Assembly (NCBI GenBank): GCA_001986395.2
Contig: MQVO02000001.1
Location: 1,426,001 to 1,490,000, forward strand
Direction of reading: 5' to 3'
Origin: Irpex lacteus
Lineage: Eukaryota > Basidiomycota > Agaricomycetes > Polyporales > Irpicaceae
Length of the DNA: 64,000 bases
Part shown: positions 22,137 through 33,828 of the stretch, piece by piece
How the letters are laid out: each line of letters starts with the position of its first letter
Position numbering within the stretch: position 1 is the first letter of the stretch
Made by a program: the position numbers and the translations under genes
The notes under the pieces: model-generated
What the model was told of the DNA's origin: nothing
Seen by the model: the letters and a program-made list of their open reading frames with translations, nothing else
Database searches by the model: none

Positions 22137-25100
22137 TCAAGCGTCATAGGCAACCCTGGCACCGCACCACGCGTACGGGTAGTTGTGTTGGTACCAGTTC
22201 CTCAGAGTACGACGATCCGCAAGGCGAGGAATCGTCGCGTACGAGCCTCCGAGCTGCATAAGAGAAGTATTGCCTCAGTATGTATATCGTCCAAACACCG
22301 TTAGGACACTTACGACCACTTGATGATGACCATCGAAGAAATCGGTCGAGTAGCTGTGCATACGTTTCCTGAGTCTACATCCTGGTTCAAGACGAAAGCA
22401 GAACTTACCCTGGGTATAACTTTGACGTAGCAAACCCGTCGTGTTTATCGAATACAGTAGATGTCCATTCCCACACGCCGCCGTTGTGACCGATACCGCC
22501 CTGGTTATCCAGCCCAGTCGTGGCTCTGCAGCCCAAAGACAAGTCAGCAAACGCCATCGCCCTCAACATAAGAGACAAAGTGCACTTACGGAATAGGATG
22601 CCAGTTACGGAATCCGACATTAGCACCACCTTCGAAGCCGCAGTTGAACTTGTCGAGGAAAAGACGAAGTTCTGGCTCTGTCGGGAGACGGCCACCTTTG
22701 ACATTTGCATAGATGGAGAGATTGTCGCAAGATGTTACGATGGGCCAGTTTCGGGCGATTTTGATGGGAACAGGTCCGTACATCGTTCTCACCTACGCAC
22801 ACGAAAGGTCAACATAAACTTCAAGGCAGTTTATCTCCATGCGCATACCTGAATCTCTCCATTCACTTCGACCCAGCTGGCCGGGAACTGAACCTTCTCC
22901 ATATCCTTTCCGCTGCTGACGTAAAAGTCGTGGAATTCACCGTTCGTGATGGGTCTCCATTCAATGCTGAACTTTCCAACTTGCACCTCTCGCTTGGGGT
23001 GCTCGTTGTCCCAGCCGAGATCGTGAGAAAGGACGTCCGTCGACTCGTCTTGTTCCTCGTCATCGTCGTGGCCGATAGAGAGCGTCTCGGGCCCAAGGGT
23101 GACCTTGCTGGTTTCCGGGCGTGGAGCAGTGTTCCACGACTCAGCGAGAACCTCCCATAAAGGTGGTACAAAGCCACTGGGAGGGATAGTGCCTGTGCCA
23201 GCACGTTGAAGGAGCATGTATAGGAGAGTCTGCACGATGATAATGAGCATACAAATATCGCTGTCCACAAATCAATACACAAACCTCTGCATGCAAAGCC
23301 TCGTGCTCGAGCGTCAGGAATAGCACACGTGCGACCTTTCGCGTGAGCGTCCGTTGGCCAGACTTGATGTCATCGTAGATCTTGAGTATCCGCTCGCGAA
23401 CACGGCTTTGATAGGCTATAATAGAACACACGGAAGGCCAATCCTCGTCTTTCAGGGGGACCTCCGAATGTGACTACATCCCATTAACCGTCAGAAGGAA
23501 CATGATGAGTTAAAACTGCGACAACTTACGTGGATCTGAGTGGGATCGTCGACGTTCGGGTCAATACCTCGCTAAGTAGAACTCGTAAGTAACCTGCGAG
23601 GACCCCGTTGGGTATGGCATGCTTACCTCGAAGATGTCCTATAACAAAACGTAAGCAATGTGCAAAAAATGATAATGGCTGAGCATACGACTAACCTTGA
23701 AAGACTCAGGCTCAGTAAGGGGCTCGCGAAGCACCTTCGCGATTTGAATATCTGCGAACGCCGGGATGTGACCTTGGTAGAAGAGACAAATATGACGAAG
23801 GTCAATCGGCTTCTGGAAGAGCATTGACGGCGGTATCAGGCGTCTGTTGATATAGTCCCAGCAAGCCCACATATCCTGCCACTCGGCAACGCTGGGCAGG
23901 CTAAATGGCGTCTTCTCCTTGGTCCTTTCGACAATAGGTGGGAATGAGAATTGAGGGCGCTCAAGAAGCCATAGCGAATACTGCGACTCCTTGTCGGTCC
24001 AGCGATTCACTGGACGGAGATTGGCTTTGGCGAATAAAGAATAAGCATCGCGATCCGAGTACTAAACAAATGTTATCATCTCAGAGTTTTGATATGCTGC
24101 GTGTTTGACGCGAACCTTGTGTGATACCTCGATCCTGATCATCTCATCTCGCAAGAACTCGAATTTGGCACCGGAGGGCTCAGTGAGTGTCTGTTGCGTC
24201 TTGGACTTGTAGTAGGCCTCATGACGACCTATGAGACGGTAAACAACAGGGATCATTGCATCGGTCTGGAGCATGATTCTTACGTAGATCCGTATTATAC
24301 TTCCCAACGTACTCCCACTTATCCTCCGAGAATAAGGTCTCATCTCCCAGGGTCCTTCCTGCACCCTTTAACCCGTTCAATATGAATTCCCTCGTGACGC
24401 CCTTGGTATCATCGTAAGCGAGCTCGATCTTCTTACTGTCATTGTCGTGGTCAAGTCCTAACAGAAGGGTGCTTCCAGATCCAGGCTGCAAAGGTAGGTT
24501 CTTAAGGAATTCGACATCTTCACCTCGATTGAAGTTACCCAGAGACGAGCCTAAGAAAAGAAGATGGAAAGGGGTATGGTCGGAACCTGGGGTAGAGGGG
24601 GGTGTCGTCTCCGTGTCACGGCTCCCCGACGACGAACTGGGTGAAGAAGAGCGGTCGGCCTTTGGGATGTTGTAATGCTCTCGAGCCTCGTTAGCAGTAG
24701 GATCCAAGTCGGACTGGCCACGAAGACCCCCCTCGTTGATGAATGCGAGTCCATCATCGTATGTCGCGCACAGCCCCTTCGTTGCGACCTTGCCTTTAAG
24801 CTCCGCGCCAAGTTCAGATAAACTGAGCTCCTTCAAGGTACGATCGAGTTCTCGTTTCTCAAGATCGAGGGCATAGTAAGTCATGGAGGGCGACGTCTTC
24901 GCTTCGGGAGCCATGTGTGAGAGTGCTCGAAGGATATGTGAGGTCTTTCGGAGTGCTCTGTGAAGGAGCGCAGGTCAGCTTATATTGCGTTCATCTGAGC
25001 AGCTATCTAGACACTAAACTCCGCATGGCTGGAGGCGTGTCATGGGGTTATCTCCCGAGACGCCAATACCCAACCGAATGGCAATCAAGACGTCAAAGGT

Positions 25101-25497
25101 CCCACGTAAACAAAGCGCCAACAATGACCATCGGAGGACATATAACAAGAACATTCGTAACATGAGAGCAAACGTGCCACACTCACCCTGCACCAAGCTC
25201 AACAATGGACTCCTGTTCATATTTGCCATCAAGCCCTGCATGCATGTAACGTACGATCTCGTTCGCGTGGTCTTTGAGAATCTGCTCTTCTGCAGGGAAC
25301 AAGTAATATTCCGTCGCATCCGTCGTAATCTTGTCGTAAAGACGCAGCCCTCGTTCGTCGTACAATAGCATAGTAGGCAGAGTCTTCTGTCCTGCAGGCT
25401 GAGAGAGCCCATCGATGATTTGCTTCCGCAGCGAGCCAGAGTCGTCGCCGCTGGACGCGACTTTGGCGCGAATGTCGATGATGTCGATAGTAGCCAT
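22137..25497 (-). CDS. EGT1: ergothioneine biosynthesis protein Egt1 (histidine trimethylase + sulfoxide synthase)
   Basis: Twelve exons close exactly to 859 aa, the usual size of fungal Egt1. The N-terminal half is an EgtD-like SAM-dependent histidine methyltransferase (MLLYDERGLRLYDKIT, VELGAGALRKT, HLLFLGSSLGNF) producing hercynine. The C-terminal half is EgtB-like: a DinB-type helical domain with LFYQGHIPAF and the non-haem iron motif HEALHAE (about residues 563-569), then a formylglycine-enzyme-like domain (GGRLPTEPELRLF, GGVWEWTSTVF, LGGSYATIPRLADRRTLRNW, AWCGARVAYD). It couples hercynine to cysteine and oxygen; a separate Egt2 lyase would finish ergothioneine and is not in this window. 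Exon 5 is only 12 nt (23627-23638, DIFE). Looks complete and functional. Confidence 0.95.
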
Positions 25498-26730
25498 AAA
25501 TGATAATTGTCTTAAATGACAAAGCAAATATGCTGAGTCGTTCGCGACGCGTACGCTGGGACTCCGAAGGTAGAGATGGGAGTGTGTTTGCTGTTTCGTC
25601 CAGCCGGGCGGGGAGACTATTAAAGGAGAATGAGAGGCACGATCTGCTTACATCAGCGAGCGCCTGATCATGACATCAAGGGGGAAACAGTACTGGCAAA
25701 GACGCACGGTTGCAGGTCGGAGTGGTGTGGGCATACACACGCAAGTCATCTTCATCGTAATTGTCGTGACAGCCGAGAGCTGTGACCTCGTCGTGTGTTG
25801 AATGCTGAGCGCTGCGCCTGACATTGAAGACGGAGAGACCCGTCGGGCCGTCCGCGGTTTAGTCAGCAGACATTCGGGCGGGCACCCATCTGCAGGCTAT
25901 TGGCAATGCTAGTCTGCTTCCAGTCGACTTCGAAAGTCTGGGTTGTTACTACAAGAATCCTGGAATCTGGATGCAACATAGTCTATCTATTTCAGTCGAG
26001 TAATGACGGCAGTTCACGACGTATAAAGCAGTAGGCTCTCACCTGGGGCCTTTTGCCGAAACCAAAACCAAAACGTTCCAGTGCCCAGATTTTGCTCAAT
26101 GATCGAAAGATAATCACCCGCAGCTGAGCATAACGAGTCTACCATCAAAGAAACGTTGAGCCATCGAGCTCAACAGGTGATGAAGAGGAACGAACCTCAA
26201 CCAAGATCAAACCAGGACTTACATCGGGCGGTCTTGGATAAACTGTATCTGATCTAGCTCCCTTTGCTTGGTAAGGCCAGCGGTGGTTGCTTATGGAGGT
26301 GTGCAAAATTCTCTCACATGCCAATTGTAAAGACGATGGCCTGTGGACGTGGCAAAACACAGACTTGCGTACAAACGGGCAATTGATCAGCGGCTGACAA
26401 GAAGAAGATATATAGAGACGCACTTACCTCATGTTGATTGCACATGTTGACCGTAATCGGGAGCAGTGTAGTACAGGTTGAGTAACTACTTACCAAGAGA
26501 TGCGTCCGATCAAAATAAAAGGAAGTAGGAGGGCGAAGAAAAACGATAGCTTTAGCTGATAACAACAAAAACAACGGCCCAGATAGAAGGGCTCAACAGA
26601 TGCAATAAATAGCACGAGTGTCCAGATGGTGTAACCAGAACAATGAAGATCCAATGGGGAGAAGTATAAGGTCCATAGTGATGTTGACGTTTAATGAAAG
26701 TCAAAAGAATAGAAGAGTCCGTCGAAATGA
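25498..26730. other. intergenic, 5' flank of EGT1
   Basis: About 1.2 kb between the EGT1 start and the end of the palmitoyltransferase gene, both minus strand. Short open frames only; no gene or repeat recognised. Confidence 0.35.
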
Positions 26731-28285
26731 TTAGTGGATCTTGTCGGCATCGACAAGTTCAGAGGCGAGGCGCGCCAGCAATTCGTCTGCTTTGGGGTTA
26801 CGAGGATAGGAGAGACCATCGCCTTTGCTGTGAGGTGTCGTTACATGTGTTGGAGGTGAGTAACGTTGAATACTGATTTGAACTCACCATCCACCACCCA
26901 CAACCAAGCGACCGACCCAACCGAATGGCTTCTCCCATCCAATAACTTGCCACCAATTTCCACGCCAGCCCATGTCGTATAGCTTGATGTAGCCCTGCGC
27001 GTCTCGAACAAGACGGCGTTGACTAAAGGAAAGTTCATGTTCCAAAGGTGGGTCAGACAGCCGATGCCTGTCAGAGGCGTGTTGAGGTGGAAGGGGTGGC
27101 AGCTCGCGAAGGATTAAGAATGGAGTTATATTCTCCAAGGTCGTCTGGTTCGTGCTATAGAAGGTCCCAAGGTTAGCATCTTATATGCCCGAACGGCAGA
27201 AACCGTGTGCATAGTGCTGTGTAAGACTCACGTCACCAGGAACATGTGGTATATGAAGAAGGGACCAATGACCATGCTGAATATGATTCCGGCTAAGGCT
27301 AGGGACATCTCGTGTAATGGCGTGTGTTCATCCTGTCTCGTGGAGTTTAGATAGGCAACTGCATCGGCCGTGTCACTTACGATAGATAAGGGATTCTCGA
27401 AAGCGTAATACACAGATGACGCACACACACTGCCCATATACATAGCGAGCAGCGTAATACACGCGAGAAAATGCAAGAATGAAGTGTACGTCCTGTGACC
27501 CTGGATAAGAGGTTATAGATGCATGACCCGCGACGCCGTGATGAAGAGAACGTACTATACATTTGTAACCCAGCCACATACAGTGATGGTCTGTCGTGAT
27601 CAGAGAGTTAATAGTGGTATGCTACGTTGATGAGGTAGTGAAACGCACCCATTTTCAGGACACAGCGTCCGCAATGCTTACAACTAGCCTTCTTCAATCC
27701 TCCTGAACCACATATGACAACTCATGCCAACTCAGCACTCACTGATGTGTCCTAGGCGGCTTCGGCGCCCAACATTTGCGACAAAACTTGCCCGGAGAAG
27801 ACATGTCTAGATCGTCCGCAAGCAACGCCTGCGTGATGTGCACATCGTCGTCGGCACCGCCCGCGTCTTCTTCCCTCGCATTCGGTCGGCCAGGATCGCG
27901 CAGGATGATGGTTATTAGAGAAGAGAAAGCCAAAGCGGTGAGGGTATATGAGACAGCAAGATGTCGTGCGAAGAGCCATGGATCACGCAAGATGTGCAGG
28001 TGGTAATTCACCAGCACGATGAGCCATGACGGTTGCGGCGCCAGGAGAAATAGCACTGTCACTAATTACACATGAAGGTCATAAGTTATCACCATTGCAA
28101 GGTTATTCATAAAGCTATATAGCCAGATGCTCACCACAGGTAGGCACGTAGTGAATCCACCTCCGGGGCGGGGCGTCTTTCTCTTCTTCGTCGTCGTGTG
28201 CAGCAGCATAGCTCGGTGGCGGTGGCATTGACGGCGCAATCCCATTCTCGGGCCCGAAGTTGAGCAATGGTTGGGCCCGCGACAT
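26731..28285 (-). CDS. DHHC-type palmitoyltransferase
   Basis: Exons 28285-28135, 28061-27743, 27683-27649, 27590-27556, 27500-27381, 27332-27232, 27154-26888 and 26827-26731 give 374 aa. The 48-bp intron 27333-27380 is in frame and could also be read through. Membrane segments: VTVLFLLAPQPSWLIVL, LAVSYTLTALAFSSLITIIL, FLACITLLAMYMGSVCASS and LALAGIIFSMVIGPFFIYH. Between the second and third lies the zinc-binding CRD: FCRKCWAPKPPRTHHC, then KHCGRCVLKMDHHC. The DHHC cysteine is the site of auto-acylation and transfer to protein cysteines. TTLE after the fourth segment is the TTxE motif. The stretch after DHHC reads MWLGYKCIGHR where most family members have PWxNNCVG. The substrate is unknown. 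Confidence 0.88.
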
Positions 28286-28662
28286 CGTTGCAGACGATGG
28301 TGACGGTAAAGGACAACAGCTACGGCGTTGTCTCGAGACGTTGCGGGCTGGACGGCCGAGCCCAGTACACGAAATTAGCTCTTGATTAGGTGACCGGGCG
28401 CTTACTTGTATATGCCTGCTTGACCTCCAGCCACCATCATCATTTGGACAGGGCCGTCCGCTATGGGCTCACCAACGTTTGTGGTCGCAGTTTTGGCGTA
28501 GAAAGGCAAGAAGTTGGCAGCTAGAAAGGGCTTTGGAGACGCACGCGGTAGGTAAATGATACATCCTCTATACTCTCAGATGGAACAAGATCTGATTCAC
28601 ATGGCCGCACCTACTTCTAGACATACTTAGCATTTCATTGTCCATATTGAAGTTCTCCGCCG
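28286..28662. promoter_or_regulatory. bidirectional promoter region
   Basis: A 377-bp gap between divergent genes (palmitoyltransferase and F-box). It must hold both core promoters. No specific site could be assigned. Confidence 0.35.
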
Positions 28663-29852
28663 ATGGATAAATGTCCTCCGGAAATACATGCACGCATAGT
28701 TTCTTACGCTTGTACAGATGCTGGCTACACGGGCTGCGCGCTGTCACTCGTGTCCCGTTACTTCAGCCAGGTGTCTTCGCCGTACCGATGGCAATGTATT
28801 GCACTCCCTGGATATGACCAAATCATCTTCTTTGCGAACATATTGGCCAAGTCCAAGACTAGGAGACCCATTCATCATCTGTTCTTGAGCGATCGACGCT
28901 CTGAACTCGTCCTCTCTTCAACAGACGATTACGAAACCAAGTTCTTGTCCATATTCGCTTCCGTGCTTCAATATGCCGCGCCAACCCTCCGTAGTCTCTC
29001 GTTTTTCTCGGACGCCAGCTTCTACTACGGTGCTCAATCCGTTTCACAGTGCATATCTACCCCCTATCCCTTCTTGCAGGAGCTTACGATCCGAGCCTGC
29101 TGTACCTCGAGCCGGCTTGTGGGCAATCAATCCGGTGATACACTGCCCTGCAATATGCCCAACCTCACCCACCTCCATCTTGCTCTCCCCTATCATGGAC
29201 TCTCGCGAGACGGCCTTCAAGCGACACACAACCTCGTTCAGTCCATTTCCTCCGCCATCTCCCATCTTAGATTCACGATGCTCGACAAATGGGGAAGCCG
29301 ACGCGTTATTGAGGTCATACACTCTGAACTCTCAGAATCAGGTATCGTCCCCGCCGTACTTGACCTTCCCCCATCGGACTGGGACAGCCCACGTACTGCG
29401 ACAGCCAGTCCTGTGAATTGGGACAGACTCCTTCCAGACAACCTCAAGTTGTTTGCCATTCAGCCGTCACCGACCAGTACGTTTTACTGCTCGTGCTGCA
29501 TGGATTTGCGCGGGGATGTAGACGTTATGCGAATTCTGGAGAGGATGTCCGACCTCGCTGACAAGGAGCGATTTGTCTACATGGAACGACGGCCGATTCG
29601 CGTACGTAAGTGCCGCACGGACCCGATGGAAGTCGCGGGCTATGGCTTATTGAAGCCAGAGGCGATTGGCTGGAGCGTATACATGGCGGAGGCGGGTGCT
29701 GGAGACAGAAGGACGACGAAGACATTGATTCCATGAATGCCGCCGTGGCGAGGGCGCCTTCGCCGGACGTTCTTGCACTCAGACCGAATCGTAAGCCCGG
29801 TCGACGTATGACGAAGTTGAAGAATGCATTCAGGAAATGGAAGATATGGTAG
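28663..29852 (+). CDS. F-box protein (agaricomycete type)
   Basis: Two exons, 28663-29605 and 29656-29852, give 379 aa. The 50-bp intron with a consensus GTAAGT donor joins RPIRV to a tail that is typical of this mushroom family (GDWLERIHGGGGCW), which ends in a Lys/Arg-rich segment. If the intron is ignored the frame ends earlier, at 29736, without that tail. The N-terminus (CPPEIHARIVSYACTDAG, then SLVSRYFSQVSSPYRWQCI) is the short F-box form of the family. The body is Leu-rich. Predicted role: SCF-type ubiquitin-ligase receptor, substrate unknown. Confidence 0.8.
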
Positions 29853-30604
29853 TCTGCTACCCTCAATGCCTTCATTTACGAGAACACTCGCCGTACAGTA
29901 TCTGAGGTCTCTATAGTACAGCTGACATTTTTGGGACGATCTCTTGTTGTGTCATATAGATTCTATCGCAGTTCCTCTAGGGTTATTATCTCGTTGTTGC
30001 TCTCCTTGTCATGAATGTTGTCGTTGATATGTTGTCGTTGTATATCATAGTTTTGCTCTCTGTGTTGCAAGCTCTCCAACCCGTGTGTCTTGGCACACCA
30101 TCGGACACGATTATCTTATCTCCGAGACAACGTCTTCATCTGGCCCCGTCCCGTCCATTTTGTCCCTTTTACTCATCTTCCGGTACAACAGTTCCTTCAG
30201 CCTGGCTATTACCCAGAGCTTACTGAGCTGCGTTCTCCGTCATCCGAGGTGACGCGGCAATGAACGGCTTTCGAAGCTTTACAAACCTTGCTTCCGTCAT
30301 AGATTCAACTTCAAGGTCATCCCCACGAACAATGTAATCGACTCCGTCATGAGACCAGTGCAATACATCGTAAACATTACAAGATGATTCCAGTGTGCTC
30401 ATTGGCATGAGTTGTCATAAACGTACAGTAACACGCAAATGACTGTGGTGCTGTGAGATGAGATCGCATACTTTACACGCAATCGTGTCCGGCCGCTAAG
30501 ATAGCCGGACTCTTAGATCTTAAGACCAGCCCTCAGACCATTGACGGCCGACTAAACCACAGCAAGCCACTCTCTCACTTGTACCATCACCAACAGCCTC
30601 TACT
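29853..30604. other. intergenic
   Basis: 3' flank of the F-box gene and 5' flank of the MIF-like gene. Pyrimidine-rich just before the ATG at 30605. No gene seen. Confidence 0.35.
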
Positions 30605-31290
30605 ATGCCTTCCCTCGAGATCAAAACCAACGTCAAGCTCGCTGATCCCAAGGCGTTCTTGGTCGAGTTCACCGACGTGAGTCATATCTAAACGTAGTGT
30701 CATCCCGAGCATCCCTTGACCACGATATACCCAACCGATCTTCATGGATCCTCTCTGTCTATGCGCCAAACATCCGAATGCCGTACTAATGGGCCCATAA
30801 TTTGACTAGTTCGCAGCGGAGACCTTGGGCAAGCCCAAGCAATACATTGTCGTCTCTTACGTGCACCAGGAGTACTTCGCTTGGAACGGCACCTTCGACC
30901 CGGCATACTTGCTTCAAATTGTAAGTCCCTCTGCCTTCGAATATATTGTAACATCCGATCCTACTACGTATCCTGCAGGTCTCCCTGGGTAACATCAACC
31001 CTGAGGCAAACGTCACCTACAGCAAGAAGTTCTCCGACTTCTTGCAGCAAAGGCTTGGTGCTCCTGCCGATCGTGGCTACATGTGCGTCCTGTTCTTTTT
31101 CATATACTGCTGTATGTGTCTCTAACGCACCCCGATGTTTGCTGTACATCAGCTCGTTGATCGATCCGGGCAATGAGAACCTTGGGTGTGTAGCAACTTC
31201 AAGCTGTATTCCCTCGAGAACGCGACCTGCTAATGCTTATTTCGTAGCTACACCGGCACCACGTTTGCCACCATCTTCGGAAAGAAGTAA
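30605..31290 (+). CDS. macrophage migration inhibitory factor (MIF)/tautomerase homologue
   Basis: Five exons (30605-30676, 30810-30920, 30979-31082, 31153-31185, 31248-31290) close to 120 aa, the standard MIF length. The start is MPSLEIKT; after Met removal Pro becomes the N-terminal residue, the catalytic base of this superfamily. GKPKQYIVV contains the conserved Lys of the active site, and YSKKFSDFLQQRLG, DRGYISLIDP and NLGYTGTTFA follow the MIF fold in order. The CxxC pair of vertebrate MIF is absent (the site reads AYLL). Known activity: keto-enol tautomerisation as a trimer; the role in fungi is not settled. The codon pattern and small, well-spliced exons suggest a live, possibly well-expressed gene. 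Confidence 0.9.
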
Positions 31291-33742
31291 AGGTTATGAT
31301 GGTGAAGTCATATGCAAACAAAGAAAGAGAAACGAAAAGCGAGTGTATTCAGTGTACCAGTACGATGAAAAGCAGATCAGAAATATATGTATTACTTCAA
31401 GCAACGATTGGACCTCGATGATCTCCCTGTTTCGGGCCTCTAGCGATGGGAGATTAACAACGCCAGCATCGTCCGCGGTATGATTTAACTTTGGAATGCC
31501 TCTACGTCAGATATGATCACCCAACGCAGCACTTACGCAACACTGAAATAGGCTCTCCCTGCCGCTGATCAACGCAAATGCAGATCCACGTCACTTCACC
31601 TCTATATCCCAATCTCTGTCCGCAGCCCATTGCGGAGGACGCTGGGGAAGCTGGAGGCCATCATCACCGAGGCTAAACCGCAACGAGCAGGGATCTGCGA
31701 GTGTTCGCACTTGCGGAGAAGATGCAAGCACTGCGTTTTCTGTATTCTGCGGGACCGGGGATGCGCTTCGTGAACCGATGGCTCCACTCACCAGTACATG
31801 TGCAAGGAGATTTGAGTTCTGGCAGTACAGTATAGTCGAGGCTACCGTGTATATTCCGTGGACCCGGGAAAGACATATAACTCTGCCAATCTGAATGAAC
31901 ATGTGAGTAGTCGAGTTGATCCTGGTCGGCCGACATGAGGGGAAGAAGTATGAAAATGTTCAGAGGTGATTTACCGTCTACACCAACACTTAAACCAGGA
32001 CAGGTACCACATATGAGCCTGCAACACGTATTCTAGGTACGTCCGACGACCCGTACGCTGGTTAGAGTTCTGATTTGCGTAGCCTGTCAGAGTGGGGTAG
32101 CCTTCGAGCTTCGGTGCCTGTGGATGAAGAGGTCGAGAGGGATAATGTTTGAGGAGGGATGTAACTGGATGAATTCCTCCCCATGGCGATTGTGTGAGAC
32201 GATGATGTCAAGGTAAGCTTACTCGGAAAGGAGTTCCCACTGGGCCATATTTTCGATTTGTTTGATTCAAATCCACGTCGGTATTTCCGGGAAAGCTGGC
32301 CAGGTGATGTTACTATCTGTATATTTCGGGTTTTGCGGGTCTTTAAGCTTTATTATTTGAAAGCAGAGCTGCGCGAGTATTAGGGGTGGAGAGTATCGCT
32401 GAGGTTCGGTCTAGTGTATTTCGTAGACTTGGAGCGTCAGTTTGTCCACGGAGCCTGTGCTACATGTTGCATGATGTATGACGAACCACGGGGATTAAGA
32501 AAGACGTACATGCGCTGTTCACAGCCCCGCATGAGAACGAGCAGTCGGAATCAGGATAGTCCCTATCTAGCCTCTTGTGAAGTCAAGGTAAGTTTGAAGG
32601 TTGGTGGTGCGATTCGAGCCTGAAATGAGTGTACTATGGCCACATGAGCTCACAGAACTTCGGTGTATTGACAGTGATTGACTTGATGACGGGATGAGAT
32701 GTCAATACACGATTGCAACGACTGATGGAATGGGTATGTGCCTCGATAAGAGACAGTTATGAGCGTTCTGGGCGTACCTCTGGATGAGAAGAATGCTCTG
32801 AGGGCGCGCTATCAAACACCAAAGGACCCGGAAGAGTGCAGAGCGGAGGTTCTGTCAGTTATGAGTATGCAACGCTTCCATGTTGCCGTCTGAGCACAGT
32901 GCGAGAATCATATCAGAAGATGCAATTCGTGTGCCGGATGGCGGTGCTCTCTTCGAAGTTCGAATTTGTGTGATGTTGGGATTTCCTGCCGCCAGTGCGC
33001 AGTCTGTGGCCACAAAGCAGCCTCCCCGTTCGGGTCCGTTAGTGCGTGGGAAAAGTGATCGGGTGCGGTTGTGGGCTAGAAATGGAAGGTATGGAAGGTT
33101 GCGTCCTTGGTTCCATGCCACCACCATGCGCTGCACTAAGGCAATCCACTCTCCCCTCTTACTTACTGCAGTAAAGCCCAGCCACCACCGGTTGTGGGTA
33201 GAGGATCACTTTTCTTGTATGAATGCGGGGGTTTGGCAGAACCCGTGGTATCGTACCTGAGCTCCACGTCTTTGAGCCAATCGGGGGGCCACATGTAAAT
33301 CAGAGAAGCATGCGAGCTTAGATTGCAGTTCGATATCTGTGGCAAGTTTGATGGTTGTTTACATTACGCTGATAGCTACAGCACAATTCGGTAAGTCGCC
33401 AAACCCGTCCTCCTTCATATGTCCCGTCTGACCCACAGCACTATCTTGACGCAGTCGCCGTGATATGGATGAGTGCGAGATATGACAACAGAATTACTCG
33501 TCCTCGCCGTTCCAGCCCTCGCCAAGAACTGTGCTATGCTGTGTTTTCTATTTTTACACACGTTGTTCTCTGGGACCGTTGACCAATGACGCATGTTGCC
33601 CAATATTGCCACAGGTCGACCCAAATCATCTTGCGTGCTTCCTTCCCATTTGGAGCACCCACGGGCATATTCCGCGCTTCCCCCGAGCTTCCTTCTTGAC
33701 AGATATTCGGAGATTGTAATGTGCTCAACCTAATCCAAAACA
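31291..33742. other. gene-poor interval; possible unrecognised minus-strand exons
   Basis: Open minus-strand stretches at 33345-33163 (IYMWPPDWLKDVELRY) and 31902-31591 (ending PPQWAADRDWDIEVK) look more protein-like than their surroundings, but no start, splice chain or family could be fixed. No repeat or mobile element recognised. Confidence 0.2.
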
Positions 33743-33750
33743 TATATAAG
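33743..33750 (+). promoter_or_regulatory. TATA box of the aspartic protease gene
   Basis: TATATAAG, 79 bases before the ATG at 33829, followed by a pyrimidine-rich leader. The clearest TATA element in the window, in line with a strongly expressed or inducible gene. Confidence 0.6.
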
Positions 33751-33828
33751 ATAGGGAGGAAGTCCACGTCATCTCTCCCAAACTCATCTTCCCACCTCTC
33801 AACACTCGATATACAAGCTTTCTGCAAC

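Noticed and set aside
29606..29660. Apparent frameshift near the end of the F-box gene at 28663
   Set aside because: A 50-bp intron with a GTAAGT donor (29606-29655) joins the two frames exactly and restores the family C-terminus.
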